Origin: Exaiptasia diaphana
Lineage: Eukaryota > Cnidaria > Anthozoa > Actiniaria > Aiptasiidae
Assembly: GCF_001417965.1 (NCBI RefSeq)
Contig: NW_018388402.1
Location: forward strand, 579,915 to 643,914
Direction: 5' to 3'
Length of the DNA stretch: 64,000 nt
In this document: in pieces, positions 35,061 to 47,700 of the stretch
Layout: each line of letters starts with the position of its first letter
How positions within the stretch are numbered: position 1 is the first letter of the stretch
Notes under the pieces: generated by a model
The model's database searches: none
The model's input: the letters and a program-made list of their open reading frames with translations, nothing else
Told to the model about the DNA's origin: nothing
Program-made: the position numbers and the translations under genes

Positions 35061-37781
35061 ATGGACTCTATGTATAGCAGTGTTTCAATTCCCAAAGACT
35101 GTCAGTATTAAACTCACAATCATCGTTTTGTCTGTAAGAAATGAGTTGATTAAATTAGCAAATATAATTCAAATTTCTAAGTACAGAAAGTCTTCTTTGG
35201 TCTTAGCGTTGATGATTTCTTCAGGTTGAACCTTTTTGTAACCTTGCAATTGATTTTTATGGTATTGAAAGCATTCCCCAAGTTTTTATTTCACTTTGAC
35301 AATTGTGCATTTTATTCACATCACTCCCCATCATATTTTACTGCTATTCCTTATTCATTTTCATTTATTATTTCAGGCGTTTTACTCCTAATGTGGAACT
35401 TTCCAATGTGTGTGAGTCAATGTGGAAGGCAGATAAAAACCGGCTGACCCCAGAGGTTCAATATCAGATAGATCCACAGGGGAAAACAAGATATCATTCA
35501 ACCAATGACAGTGCAAGAGATCCACTGTTTGCTTATGTCGACTCTGATGTACTGAAAAAGGGCACCTATGGAGGTATCAAGATTTAAGATAATATGTAAT
35601 ACCTAGAATACTAAGTATTCTACTTTATGAAAGTGCATAGAGTGAAGTATGCTCCCAAGTTTGTAATAGTAACGTGAATTTTGTATGGCTGTGCTACAGT
35701 GCCAGTCAAAGCGCAAACACAGTAATTCCAAATAAAAATAATATGATACAATATACATCACCAACATAGCATGGTACAGTGATGACATGAAAGTGCCATT
35801 TTTTCTGCAGTCATACAAAATTTGCTCTATCAGTGTAGCGCTCTGGCCAGTTCATATCCTTGCATTAGCTATTTGCTCACAGTGTATATTGTGAATCCTT
35901 TGAGATGAGGTTTTAGGGTTAGAATTTATAGATTAGAATAGATCAAGATGTCGTATCCTCTTATCCCATTACATCCACATATACCTCTTTGTAGCCCTAT
36001 CCTTGTAGCTCCATATTAAGCATTGTCTGATTCCTGTGTATTGTAAGGTGTACACGTATTGGTGCGCTAAAGGCATGTTATCTTAATACATGTACCCTGA
36101 CAAAATGGATGGTTTCTGGTGACCATGTATGCTTAAGCGCTGCACTTCCAAAAACTATAAGACAGCTATAAATCCTGGTTTCTTTTGCAGCCAAGTACTT
36201 CTTATTACTACTTGACTTAACTAGTACTTTTACTCTGATTTAGATTGATTGGTTGATTTTTTACCTTTTTACTTTGATGGATTTTTATCTTACCTTGTGT
36301 ACTGACTGATTAATTTGATTCATCCTTCTAGCATTTATTAAGCTGCTTGATAACTATACCTCAGACACTGGTAAAAGAGAAGTTGTTACCCAGGAGGAGA
36401 TCAATGAGAACCGTATCTTTATAGATATGATCTATGAGACAGGACCTATTCAAATAGCTCATAAATTTCTGGCATCAAAAGGCTTGGTTCCAGCTGATCG
36501 ACCTGGATTCAAGAAAAAATTGTACTCTTTGTGGTTTGATTTATATTGCAGAACTAGAGGAATCAGGTATTGCTACATTTTGACGATAACTTGTAGTATG
36601 CGATTTTCGTATGACAAGTTGTAAGATTTTATACTGTGGTTCAAAATTCTACTACTTGCTTACAAATCTTGTAGGTAAGTCATAGTGGCATTTACATGGC
36701 ATGATATGGAGCTCATTTTAAAGTTGTATTGATAATACAAGCAACAGTCATACATTGTGAATCAGCCTTTAAAAGCTCAGGATATTGCTGATGACATATG
36801 GTGATGGCCAAAAATTCTTGTTGTTTATTCATTGCTTATTCATATTTTGTAGAGATTCTTCAGGGTTTGAACATGTGTTTGTTGGGGAGACACGAGATAA
36901 AACTGCTGTTCTTGGCTTTCATAACTGGATTCAGTTTTATCTCCAAGAAAAACAAGGATTGGTTGACTACAAAGGATTCTTCCCAAACAGAAAAGTAAGT
37001 CAAAAAGACACAACATAAGCTACAATGTACTACAAAAAGTATTATACAAACACAGTTCTCAATGATATTAGATTCTTATGTTGGATGCAAATGACGAAAA
37101 TAAGTAATATTATCTATTGTCGAGCAGTGACATAGCGAAAATGTCCTTAAACAATATTTTTGTCACATGTTTCTCCTTGTCTTGGCAACAGACCTGTGTG
37201 GGTCCTTTATGTAAATCTCTTCAGATTCTCAATTTTTTTATAGATTAGTTTTTATTCTTGACAAGGCACTGCAGATTAGAATATTGAAGTTTGTTTACCT
37301 TTCGAGTATTATCGATAGTCAGAAAGTTATACCCAATCTTTGGTAAGGAAATGTGAGAGAGGTGGTAAAGATTGAGTTAAAAGCGCGAAGGCAAAAATGC
37401 TGTTGCATTTTATCAGGCTTACAACCGATGTTTATTTTCTGAACTCAGAATTCAGTATGTTATACGAACTGAATCTCTGCTAGTCGTTTGTGACAATATA
37501 ACATTTTCCATCAATAGAAACGTTATGTTAGTGGAGATGAGATGAGAGAGTGTCAGTTAATGACTATCAAATTCACATGGAAGGATGGATGCAAGCCAAT
37601 GGGGAGTTCATTCATTGGAACGAGTCCTGAGTTTGAGATGGCAATGTATACAGTATGTTTCCTGGCTGGTGGTGGAGGTGATGTACACTTAGATATGGAA
37701 GAGTATGATGTAATTGTTAAGATACATTGTTATGGTTACAATAATGAGTACATTGGCAGTTGTTATCCTCAGGCAGTTTAA
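35061..37781 (+). CDS. ENDOU: EndoU-family (XendoU-like) endoribonuclease
   Basis: Exons 35377-35573, 36332-36566, 36853-36994 and 37518-37781 are firm. A first exon at 35061-35104 (MDSMYSSVSIPKDC, phase 2 donor CA|GTATTA) is the only one I found that fits frame, and is tentative. XendoU enzymes cut RNA at uridylates in a Mn2+-dependent way. The domain starts with ELSNVCESMWKADKNRL and proceeds through NRIFIDMIYETGPIQIAHKF, then SGFEHVFVGET and GFHNWIQFYLQEK, where the two catalytic histidines lie (FEHVFVGE and FHNW), and ends with FLAGGGGDVHLDMEEYDVIV, where the family's tail is conserved. The predicted start gives no signal peptide, unlike secreted vertebrate ENDOU; a different first exon could add one. 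Convergent with the collagen-like gene. Confidence 0.9.
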
Positions 37782-37803
37782 TAGGTATTCTTAATATTCT
37801 TTA

Positions 37804-37945
37804 GGCCTAGTTCACACAATGCCATAAGCATTTACAAGCATAATTCATGAATAAAGAAGTCAATCCTGTGAAATAAGACATCAGCATGTAATTATTTTTT
37901 TCCACTTCTTCTTACTTACAGTATATTATTTGTGTGAGCTATCCC
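37804..37945. mobile_element. TTA-flanked MITE, copy A of a tandem pair
   Basis: Ends read GGCCTAGTTCACACAATGCC and TGTGTGAGCTATCCC. It is flanked by TTA at 37801-37803 and 37946-37948. A 3-bp TTA target fits PIF/Harbinger-type elements. Confidence 0.65.
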
Positions 37946-37948
37946 TTA

Positions 37949-38162
37949 GGGTTGGTTCACAATAGTGGATGAACCTGGGTAGACATTTAAGCAGAAACAT
38001 AAGAAATACAAATCTTTTCCATTTTCATATGTTTCCATGCTACTGCCTGTGTTGAAAACTACAGGTGTGAACCATCACAATATAAGGAGTTGCTCATGCT
38101 TATGTCAAATGTGAACCAGCTTTTGCTTCTGTTTATGCTTATGTCATTGTGTGAGCTGGCCC
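37949..38162. mobile_element. TTA-flanked MITE, copy B of a tandem pair
   Basis: Ends read GGGTTGGTTCACAATAG and CATTGTGTGAGCTGGCCC, flanked by TTA at 37946-37948 and 38163-38165. It shares its left TTA with copy A. Internal CATAAGCA/TGCTTATG motifs are common to both. Confidence 0.65.
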
Positions 38163-38165
38163 TTA

Positions 38166-39357
38166 CATGTGATCGCATGCAATGGTAACAGTCATGGTAA
38201 ACAATTTCAACACAAGGTTGAGTGGTCTACAAGTTGGTAGTCCTTGCGGTTGTGATTGGCAGAATGGACTATCAACTTATAGTCCATTTGTAGTCTATAG
38301 ACAGGCAAGTCTAATTGTTCACCAAACTATTGGACGAATTTGACAAAAGAGCAGTAAAATAATTGTAATTTTTTTCAAGTGATCGTGAATAGGCTGTAGT
38401 TGAGTAGCCATGGAGAATGATTAATTTGTATAATCCATAGTTTGGTCGATGCTAATATTATACTATAATATTGTAAAGTACAAAAGCCATTTCGTACAAT
38501 AATTTTTCACAATAGAATTTCTCACAAAAATCTTTAGGATTTATTCCAATTAAACCCAAAATATCCAATAAATCACTTTTTTTATCTTATCTGAATTGGC
38601 TTAATTAACGTTAACCTAATAAATTTGACGACTTGAATGTCGTCGATGCGCAGTTACTGGGTGGCACTGGACAGTAAAATGTGTCGGCTTAAACCATATT
38701 ATACTAAGGTTAATAATTTTGATAACGCGCGTGTTTTTACATGTAAAAGTTTGTGATGCTGAGTCTTGCATCATTTCAACTACTAAGTTTAGGCATTTCT
38801 CACGTATGTCCACACAAACTGCGATATACGAACGATTTCAGACTTTTTTAAATATATATTTTTGACGATTTTCATAAGGTCATGTCGACCCGTCGCACTT
38901 AGAGGAGTAACCGTTTAATTATATCAAGACTTTTTTCCAAAGACCAACTTAAGATATTTTGTGTGCGATCGCGGTCTTTTTGATTCGCAAATGGTAGAGA
39001 AGGGAGCAAGTCATAAACGAAAGCTTTTATTCATAACAATCTTGTTTTAATTCTTCTCTGGTTAACGTTGTAACGACCGCGGAAATCATTGGAGCTGAAA
39101 AATGTCCTTTCTGAATTGTGTATCTTAAGTTGCAAAAACTGCCTTTTTCCAAATCTAGTTATTTCATCAAGTCCAGAGTCTAAACCATCTATTGATTGGT
39201 GAAATTTGTTGATATACTAAAGGTGTACATGAATTGTCTATGAAAGGTGTACATAAAATTGTCTATGAGTTTTTGTGTAATTAACTCAATTTTGTATATA
39301 ATTTCCTTTGATATAAATAATTAGGATAAACTGACTGGCAGTATGAAATTGTCAAGT
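38166..39357. other. Intergenic, no gene seen
   Basis: A/T-rich DNA with a weak hairpin near 38270 and a two-copy tandem repeat of about 26 bp at 39219-39266 (GGTGTACAT...AATTGTCTATGA). Confidence 0.5.
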
Positions 39358-40040
39358 TTATAAGACGTACAGAAATCCTGTCTGCATAAAAGTACCATGG
39401 ACGTAATTACAACGATAGTGCATGTTCTTGGACATTCCTACAGAACTGCAGCCGTATCCATCCTTACAACTACTCACCCCCACCCCCAGCGCATAGTCAT
39501 CTGGGAAGCAGGTAGCTTGTATATCCCCAATACAGCCCAAGCGTACGATATGAGTCGTGTGTACTGGCTTATCATTTGGATTGTCCCTTCTTGGATTGCA
39601 AGTATTAGCCATGTTTAGTCCACACCAGCCTTGTCGTAATACTGATAGATCACAACTTTTGCCGAATCCTTTTAGCAGTGTAGCAAACGAGTACTGCTCC
39701 TCGGGAACAACACCAAACTGTGTTTTAAACAATTCCCGTAATGTCATTCCGCGTTTGTGAGTGAATGGTGCGCAGCCCGAGTCAGCGCCAGTGAGGCACA
39801 ATAAAATAGCGTTGCTTTTTAAACTCAACCAGCCATCATTTTTCATAGACGAACTGGAACTGATATCACTGGCCGTGTCTTCGTTGAAGGTGACGTTGTT
39901 TGACCAGTTGTCGCTGATTGGAGAGAATTCCGTGCCGGCCCCATTGATGCGTGCAACTAGTGTCCAGCCTCCCTTTGGAGGCTCGGCGTTATCTGGATTG
40001 CGGATGTCTTGATGAACATTTCGCATCATCTTACAGTGTG
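39358..40040 (-). CDS. Second (distal) fibrinogen/intelectin-like terminal exon
   Basis: An acceptor (TTCTGTTTTCAG|ACACAC) opens a phase 0 exon of 227 codons plus stop. It encodes THCKMMRN, then PKGGWTLVARINGAGTEFSP, a cysteine-rich domain with WCGLNMANTCNP, RLGCIGDIQATC and ALGVGVSSCKDGYGCSSVG, and ends GFLYVL. It is about 45% identical by eye to the proximal exon at 40305-40946 and keeps all 11 of its cysteines. Only 264 bp separate the two, too little room for upstream exons of its own, and both exons begin in phase 0. The simplest reading is an alternative last exon of the collagen-like gene; an orphaned duplicate exon is the other possibility. Confidence 0.8.
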
Positions 40041-40304
40041 TCTGAAAACAGAACATCGCGTCAATATTTCGCCTTTTTTAAAGTTCATTAATGAAGGATT
40101 TTTTCACCGAGGGGCAGGCACGATGTTCTCTCCGTCAGCAACAAACCAGGAACGCATGCACGTGGTGGTTCTCCCAGCAGGACACGTTCCATGATATTTT
40201 GACAAGTTTATTAGTTTTTCTTGTTCCTGTCTATTTTCTAGTCTACTTCATTATGAAATATCTTTTATTTACAAAAAGGAATTATCGACTACATAGCGAA
40301 GTCT

Positions 40305-43300
40305 TTAGTTTACATAAACAAAGCTTGTTTGATTGTATTGACCATATGTTGGCACGCATGCCCAGTGAAGATTGGATGTTCTCGGTCCAACCTTAGAGCA
40401 TCCATATCCATCAAAGCAACTAGACACGCCTACGCCTAATGCAAAGTCATTAGGACCACAAGTAGATAAAATATCTCCAACACAACCAATCCTTGCTATA
40501 TGGTTAGTAGGGTTTAAATTAGGGTTAATATCTTGTGGATGGCAAACACTTGCTACATTAAGGCCACACCACTGCCTCACCATGCGACTAGTATCACAGT
40601 TTTTGCCAAACGCTTTGAGCAGCGAGTTGAACGTATATTTTTCGTCGACATTAACTCCAAATTGATTGTTAAAGAGTTCAGTTAGTGTTATTTGTTTGTT
40701 ATGGGAAAAGTCTGCACAGTGAGAATTAGGTCCGTCATAGCATACACGGAGTACTTTATTTTTTAGCTGAGACCATCCTCTGTTTTTCATAGTTGTATTT
40801 GCGTATTTATCTGCTGCAGTTAATTCATTTATAGTTGACGCGTCCGCCCAAGTGTTGCTGACGGGAGAGAAATCGATACCATTCCCTGGTATTCGAGCCA
40901 CGAGTGTAAATCCCCGAGCTGTCATGGGCTCGAACTGGCAGAGTGTCTAGAGAATGTAAACGACGTATCATAAAAATTGGACCAGCACTAATTTAATTAA
41001 TGATCAATGACAACGCTTTTCCAAGCTATTTCATATCAGTGTAAAACAGTATTGTGAATTTTAGTATCACTTTCTTGCGCTTAAGCAAGTCAGTATTCTC
41101 ATTTGAGCTCCCTGTTGTAACAGAAATTGTTATGAATTATTGAGTTAATATTGAAATGTTATCTGGTATAATGTCATGAACAAAAGACTCCAAGCTATCA
41201 AGTGCTTTTCGCGGGAAGACGATTTGACCGCATCATGTCCTCGCAAGTCACTCAGGACATTGCATGTCTATAGAAGTTTTGTAGTCAGTATTATATTAGT
41301 TTTATGCAGCCGGGAATAAGGTTATTCACTTTAAAGAATGCATCATCGGTCTTAGACGAAACCAAGACGAAATAACGTTATTAGATTGCAAAGTTTTCAA
41401 GAATCCACTCAGTACTATAAAATCAAATCCTTTATTTTGGTTTCAGCATTAGCTATTTCAAGTTGAGCTGGTTAGTGCGTCATGGAGTTCATTAGCTGGT
41501 TACATTGAATTATTTTACATTACAAAATGTTATTTTTTATTATTTTTAATTTTTAATAACTCAGCTGGAACATATACGGCACAGCAAATTGTGCATAAAA
41601 TGTTAACGCAGGGAAACGAAACAGCATATTTTCAAAAAGTAACATTATTACATTAATTATACATAAAATTGCAATTTTCTCGCGAAAATAGAACAATTTA
41701 ATTTTAACACACAACATACCTGTGAAGAAACCTTTTTCAAAACAGCGACAAGTTACCATCAGGGACCGTGGAGCACGTTTAGAGGAAAAGATTATAAGAG
41801 CGACGGTGTGCCCTTCCAGAATAAAAAGGCTCTATAAATCCATCGTTTGACCTCGACCTCATATGCAGCAATATCATTTCAACAGAATATAACATTTTTA
41901 TTGTAGAATTTCAATGGCGTACTCATGTGAGATCCTTCGGAAACGCGGGCGCGTTAGATTTCCCGCGCAAATCTCATCTTCATCATATCCGGGTCAGACA
42001 TGAATTAAAAAACAAAATACCTCTCGGTCTCCACGGTCCCTAACTGAACCGTTATAGACGGTATGAGCATCTTGGTCAGACAGCTGTCAAAAATACTTAA
42101 TTTTGAAAACATGTTGCCTCGTTTTTTCCTGCAGATTCTAATTATGCTTGAAAAGCTTCAAAAACACCATTTCTGATGTTACTTCTCGATAACATAAGAC
42201 ATTTTTATGTTTGTTTTTTTAGTTTTTTCATCCTCACAACTACATGCACATTCGCTACTTCTTTGATAGTCGTACATTTTTCGGCTATTGTTCGTATACT
42301 TTGTCGGGCTATTCGTGCTTTGTTCGGCCATTGTTCAAACTTCGACGTTGTGTGGGTAGCTAGCAATATCTCAGGCTCACCTTGAACGGTTCCTTGGAGC
42401 CTCTTATCCAGTAGGGTCCACTTGAAGAGTTTGGTAGTTGAAGGAAAATAACTTGACAGTTTGCGGCTGGATTTGCTTTACTGTGTAAAGAAAGTTATCA
42501 CGATAATATTAACATCGAGTACCTTGTATTTGAAGTAATAGAGCAATATCCCTTCCACGCAAGATTTTGCGACCTCGTGTCAAAACACTCATAAAATTTC
42601 AGCAATGTTTGCATACCATTGGATTGACGCTTTAAACCAGTCTTCCCCGACTATAAAAAGTTAGCTCCCCGGCCCTCCCCGGGGGTTTAAAATTACTTTT
42701 GCATTATTGGAAAAAAAGAAAGAACAGTTCCATCAACATACCAGCTTCCTATGACACAGGGTGGTCCTTTCTGTGTAGGTGGGGTTGTAGGTGTTGTGGG
42801 TCCTCCGCCGCCTCCTGTTCCTCCAATATTCTTCAAAGACATAATATACTATGTAAGCCACAAGATATTATCAAGACATGTAGTATATGCATCGGCTCTT
42901 CTATCAGTGTTATTGATTATTTCATGGGAAATAATTTCTCTGCTTTTCTCCTTCTAATACCCCTATATTGTACAATATATCCAAAATCTGAACATAGGTG
43001 GGAACTAGCGGTAAACTAGTGTGAGCTGCGTCGGTGTTTTTAAAGAAACAGTTGTGTAGAAAGATAAATTTAACACCGTAAATCAAAAAGTAGGTGAAAT
43101 AGCTTACTGTCCGAAACGTCAGCAATCTATTTAGAAGGATTAACGTCCGAAACGTCAGGTAGTTATTTCACCTACTTTTTTACGGTGTTAAATTCATCTT
43201 TTTACACAATTGTATCATCAATATAAACTATAGTTCAGACTTTCGCTGTTATGTTGCGTTTTTTCCTACCTGACATTGCTTTTCAAGAGCAATTATCTTA

Positions 43301-44716
43301 GCTTGAAGCGTTGCTAAAACAGCAGGAGAACAATTGAACTGAAGAAAATGAAATTGTAGTTATTAGCTCAAGTTAAGCACTTATGAGCGCCGGATGAAGA
43401 ATCTTTGTGAATATTTCTTGAATTTGTTAACAGAGAGATCCTGCTCGAGGCCTCTGAGATGACTTACCGGTGTTGGCTCACATTTTCCAGGTTCACCTGT
43501 CGGACCCTTGAACACAACAGTACAGAAAGACATGTGTTAAAATATATATATAACTTTTTTTTAACTATATCTTTTGTTAGGCGGTGTGTAAAAGCTGCAA
43601 ATATATTGCGTACCTTTTTTCCTGGCGTACCTGGGGGTCCTTGTGGTCCAGGGGGTCCCTGTTAATGACAATTTAATTAATTTTAATTTAATTTTAATTC
43701 ATTAATTTAATTCAAATAATTTTAATCAATTTAATTTTTTATTTAATTAATTCAATTTTAATTTAATTTTAATTTATTTAATTTAGAGCGTATTCGTTTT
43801 TACGTTTAAACGATAACATAGTAATCAATTCACAACTGAGTGTTACCTGCTCGCCTGGTTTCCCTTTGGCACCATCTTTTCCTTTCAACGCAAGGGTCAT
43901 CATGTTCTAAAATAAAGTTCATATTTTTAAGAAATTTACTTAGACTAGGTAATAACGGCAGTTGGTGTTATTATCTTAATCAAGAACCGGTCCAATCATA
44001 GGCAAAGGTCGTGTTTTTAATACTAACCTGTTTTGGTTTACATGAGGGACCAGCACATGGCGCAACAACTCCTCCCGGAGGAGTAGGGTTTGGTTGCTGC
44101 TGCTGCTGTTGTTGTTGTTGTTGCTGTTGTTGCTGTTGTTGCTAGGAGGATCATTTGAATCATTAGAATATTCTGCATATTGTAATGCTCTTTGATATAC
44201 ATTGTTACAGTATTTATTATAATTTGCTTTATAGATCGTGATTCAGTGAACTTACAGGTTTTGTAGTGGGCGTCTGCGTTGTTCCCCCTGTCTGCCCTGC
44301 AGCGGTTGCTGCTGCAGTAACAGGCGCTGGCGATGGACCTGGATTAGCAGCAGGTTTAGGCTACACATGAAGCAAAAATCATTAATTTGTATGTTTTTTT
44401 TACAGAATTTTGATTCCCAAATATCTAAACAGCTGCTAGGTCAAGTATTATTTATCCATTTTCTTACCAATTTCGAAATAATCATCTGTGGTGTTTGTGA
44501 ATTTGTACCAGGTGGTTCCTGGGTACTGCCTTTTACAGGAATAGGAGCTAAATTCTTTAAATCAACTAATACGTTATCACTGCCCACTGTGGCGTTGGCT
44601 GGGACCAATAGAAAGGATCCATCAGCATTTGATTTAAGCCTGAATTTTTGTGCGCTTGATCCATAACATGTCAGTAGAAGAATAGCGAAGGCGAAAAACC
44701 TGGATGTGGATTCCAT
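40305..44716 (-). CDS. Secreted short-collagen protein with fibrinogen/intelectin-like C-terminal domain
   Basis: Ten exons: 44716-44468, 44360-44256, 44141-44028, 43906-43847, 43658-43614, 43506-43468, 43338-43270, 42830-42742, 42420-42381, 40946-40305 (about 493 codons). A signal peptide (FFAFAILLLTCYGSSAQ) precedes a short N-terminal region, a P/A/T-rich linker, a run of about 16 glutamines, and only 12 uninterrupted Gly-X-Y triplets (exons 4-6, GKDGAK to GEPGKC). Next come a short heptad-like helix (LATLQAKIIALEKQC), a Gly/Thr/Pro linker and the terminal domain (RGFTLVARIPGNGIDFSP, WCGLNVASVCHP, ALGVGVSSCFDGYGCS). Collagen stem plus helix plus fibrinogen-like knob resembles ficolins; similar knobs occur in cnidarian skeletal-matrix proteins. 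Role in matrix or in recognition is not decided by the sequence. Exons 2-7 are all multiples of three. Confidence 0.85.
41760..42041. mobile_element. MITE with CAGGGACCGTGGAG ends in collagen-gene intron
   Basis: Inverted ends CAGGGACCGTGGAG and CTCCACGGTCCCT enclose about 280 bp, including a GC-richer stretch (GCGGGCGCGTTAGATTTCCC). hAT-like ends, but no clear 8-bp target duplication was found. Confidence 0.65.
42997..43211. repeat. Inverted pair of the dispersed CGTCAG/ACACCGACGC repeat
   Basis: A reverse copy (GGTGGGAACTAGCGGTAAAC to GTCCGAAACGTCAGC) meets a forward copy (GGATTAACGTCCGAAACGTC to TTCATCTTTTTACAC) head to head in a collagen-gene intron, giving an open frame by chance. Confidence 0.7.
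43672..43787. repeat. TTTAATT low-complexity tract
   Basis: Almost pure A/T with repeated TTTAATT/TTAATTT units, in the intron between the exons at 43906-43847 and 43658-43614. Confidence 0.8.
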
Positions 44717-47700
44717 GGCTATTGAAAACCTTTCTTGTAAATTGTAGAAGCTTTTGATTAATTTACACGTTGAGAACCATTCCTGTGTACGAAAACGTGA
44801 AATAAGAGCGTTTTGTGTTTTTTTGAATTTTCCTCCAAGCAGTGAATATCAATAATTGAGTGCAAACATTGGGAATCATCGAACTTCATCCATCTCTCAC
44901 AAAATTTCCCGCCTTTTTCTGTTGACGCGCGTACCATTTGCATTTCCCGCCCTTTTTTGCCCTATGACCCACCGAGTACGAAAGATGACATTGGACGTTA
45001 CCATTTAGTGATCATAATGATTGATGTATAATCTTAAATATCAACTCGAGCTGCAAGTTTATTTAATTCTGGAATCAGAAAAAGTAGAGAGAAAGATGAG
45101 AGGAGCACTGCTGCAGTTGGAGAAGGTCGGACAATAGGTTGAGAGTGCTTCACATTCGTTCACCAATCAGAGCGCACTTACCAAAGATAATATGTAATTG
45201 TAACTTTTTTCGAGCTTGCACTAGTTGCACTGACTTACCTTTTTCAGTAGAATCCATTATTGACTCATAAACATGCCCAATCTTATAAAAAACTTGATTT
45301 TAGAGTAGATTTTGATCGCCAATAAACAAATGTCATCGTCGACACGCAACAAGGTTTGGGAATTAAGAGTTACTGACCAGAAGTCATAGTTAAATATAAT
45401 TGAATCAAATTGGTTATCAATTAAATTAGTTAAATATAATTGAATCAAATTCAATTTGGTTGAGTCATATTAAAAGAACTGACATCACATCTTTTAAAAG
45501 CTTTGTAAAATGAAAAACACGAAGAGAAAATTAGTGTACTTTAAACTACCGATGACCTAATCACTCATCGAAAAAATGGTATCCAAAACTACAAACAATG
45601 ATATTTTGGACGGGAGTTTAAAATGAGTATCGAAAAGGAAAATCGCTCATTCACAAGCTATCAAAGATATACTAAGCTTTTGATAAGTAAATGAAAGTTT
45701 GTTGAAATAAGTACTAATTATTTGAAAAAATAAGGCCGTCCTTATTTATTTGAAGACTGTTTTTGCAAAGTCAAAACAAAAATTTTTATAGTCTTTTATC
45801 ATCCAAAATGGCCGCTCATATTCTATACATAACAGCCCTAGTAGTTTGACAGAACTTTTTACATATCTATAATTTCAGAATGAGATTCTTTTATAAATAG
45901 CATAAAACGCGTTACATTGTTTTGCAACAGTACGTACATTGCATTCAAAACAGTGAAGTCATTTGTTAGTCAATAATGCACTGGTCCTGGGTAGATTTGA
46001 TTCGTAAACATGAAGGTGACAATGCGTAAACTTTCTTCATTTCATCACTTGATTAGTTGTCACTTATCAAATAAAAAAGTATGTTTTAGCCTAAGTGACC
46101 AAATTAACTATACCTATTAACGGAGCGAAATTATTTTATTATGATTTAAAGTAAATGGTAATAATTATTCAATGGTATTTGCCTTTTTTAGGTCAATATA
46201 TTGAATCATTAAATTGCCATATAGTAAAAATCACGATTTTCTCAATTACACAGTTCATTAGATTATATTACTTCCTATAGAGATGAATTTCACAGTTCAG
46301 AAATGACTTAGAATATGAAACAAACCTGTTTTAAACGTCGTCGGTCGGCTCATGTACTACCTTGTCAGCAAACGACAAAATATTGTTGGCATTTGAATTA
46401 AATGACTCTTCAATCTTCCCATGGTAAAAACTCGCCAATTTTTATGAGTACCAATAGTAAACCTTATAAACCTACCTTCTAATATCCTCCAACCACGTAT
46501 AAACAAACCGATTTTTAGTCCACAAGAACACAAGTTCGACGAAAATCTTATTTCTTTGATCACTTTCTATTTATTTTAGTCTGACTAATTAAATATTGAA
46601 AACGACCGTGAGAGGCTTGGTGTCAATTGTACGGGTGACCAATTCAAACGATCAAATATCATAATGGTGCCATTTATTAAAGACTTTTGCACACCATTAG
46701 TGCTAGAAATCCATTTTTTACACATAAAAAGGTCAATTATTAATATTGAAAACCGTTGCGCCTAGATCTTCAGTCCTCTTCCACACTGATACGTTTTCGT
46801 AACGGTTTTGTATTGTTACTTCATTCTTTGAGAGTGCAGACCTTTGGCTTCAAAAACACAATGAAATTAAAACGCATCAATGTGAACGGCCTTTGCCCTC
46901 TCACTTATATGAACAGGTTGGATTTCAAAGGAAAGCGCACAAAAAAGTGAAAACTTAAAATTGCGCGAAAGCTGCATCTACATCACCCGTGGCTGCATGC
47001 CGAAACAATCAGCTAAGTCTGCTTTATACTAAAGGAGACGACACCGGAAAATGGCTGTGAGGAGTATAATATTACTCGCATTTTCATGCGAGGTGAACTC
47101 AACAAGTGAATTTTGTTCTGCCAACAGCGTAACCGTTATAGTCCCTTTCGGTCATGCAATTTCCCAATCCCTTTCGGTCATGCAATTTCCCCATCACCCT
47201 GCGCCGTTATCCCCAACAACGTTTTTGAAATAGTTGTACATATCCAACTTGATTCTGCATTTGTAATAATCCAGTTTCGAATTCTCCAATGCTCTGTGTT
47301 AGCCTCATTTGTGCGCAAAATATTCCTAATTGTTAGAATAAAAGTGTGAGATTTCATATCAATTCTATTGTCTTTCTTTTCAAATTCCATGCGTTTTCAC
47401 AGGCTATTAATGAAACAAAAGAATATGTTACTTGGTTTTGAGGCTAACACAGAGCAAACCAGAACTCGAAATTGGAGTATTCAATTGAAAAATGATTGAT
47501 CAATGACCAAATGGGATCTGGTAAACTAATTTTGAATTTGGGAAAAGTTAATTCGGACCATTATAAAAGATAATTATCAGAAGTACATAACGCATTATTT
47601 TCTATACTTGCCAACGACTGGAATGGTTACCCCATGGAAATCTGAGTTCCTTGTCAAGTACTAATGGAGTGTATTCAAGGCGAAATACCCGACAAAAAAC

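Noticed and set aside
47051-47233. ATG frame starting with a signal-peptide-like stretch (MAVRSIILLAFSCE) and a possible donor
   Set aside because: It continues into a simple tandem repeat, and no downstream exon exists before TFIIE-alpha.
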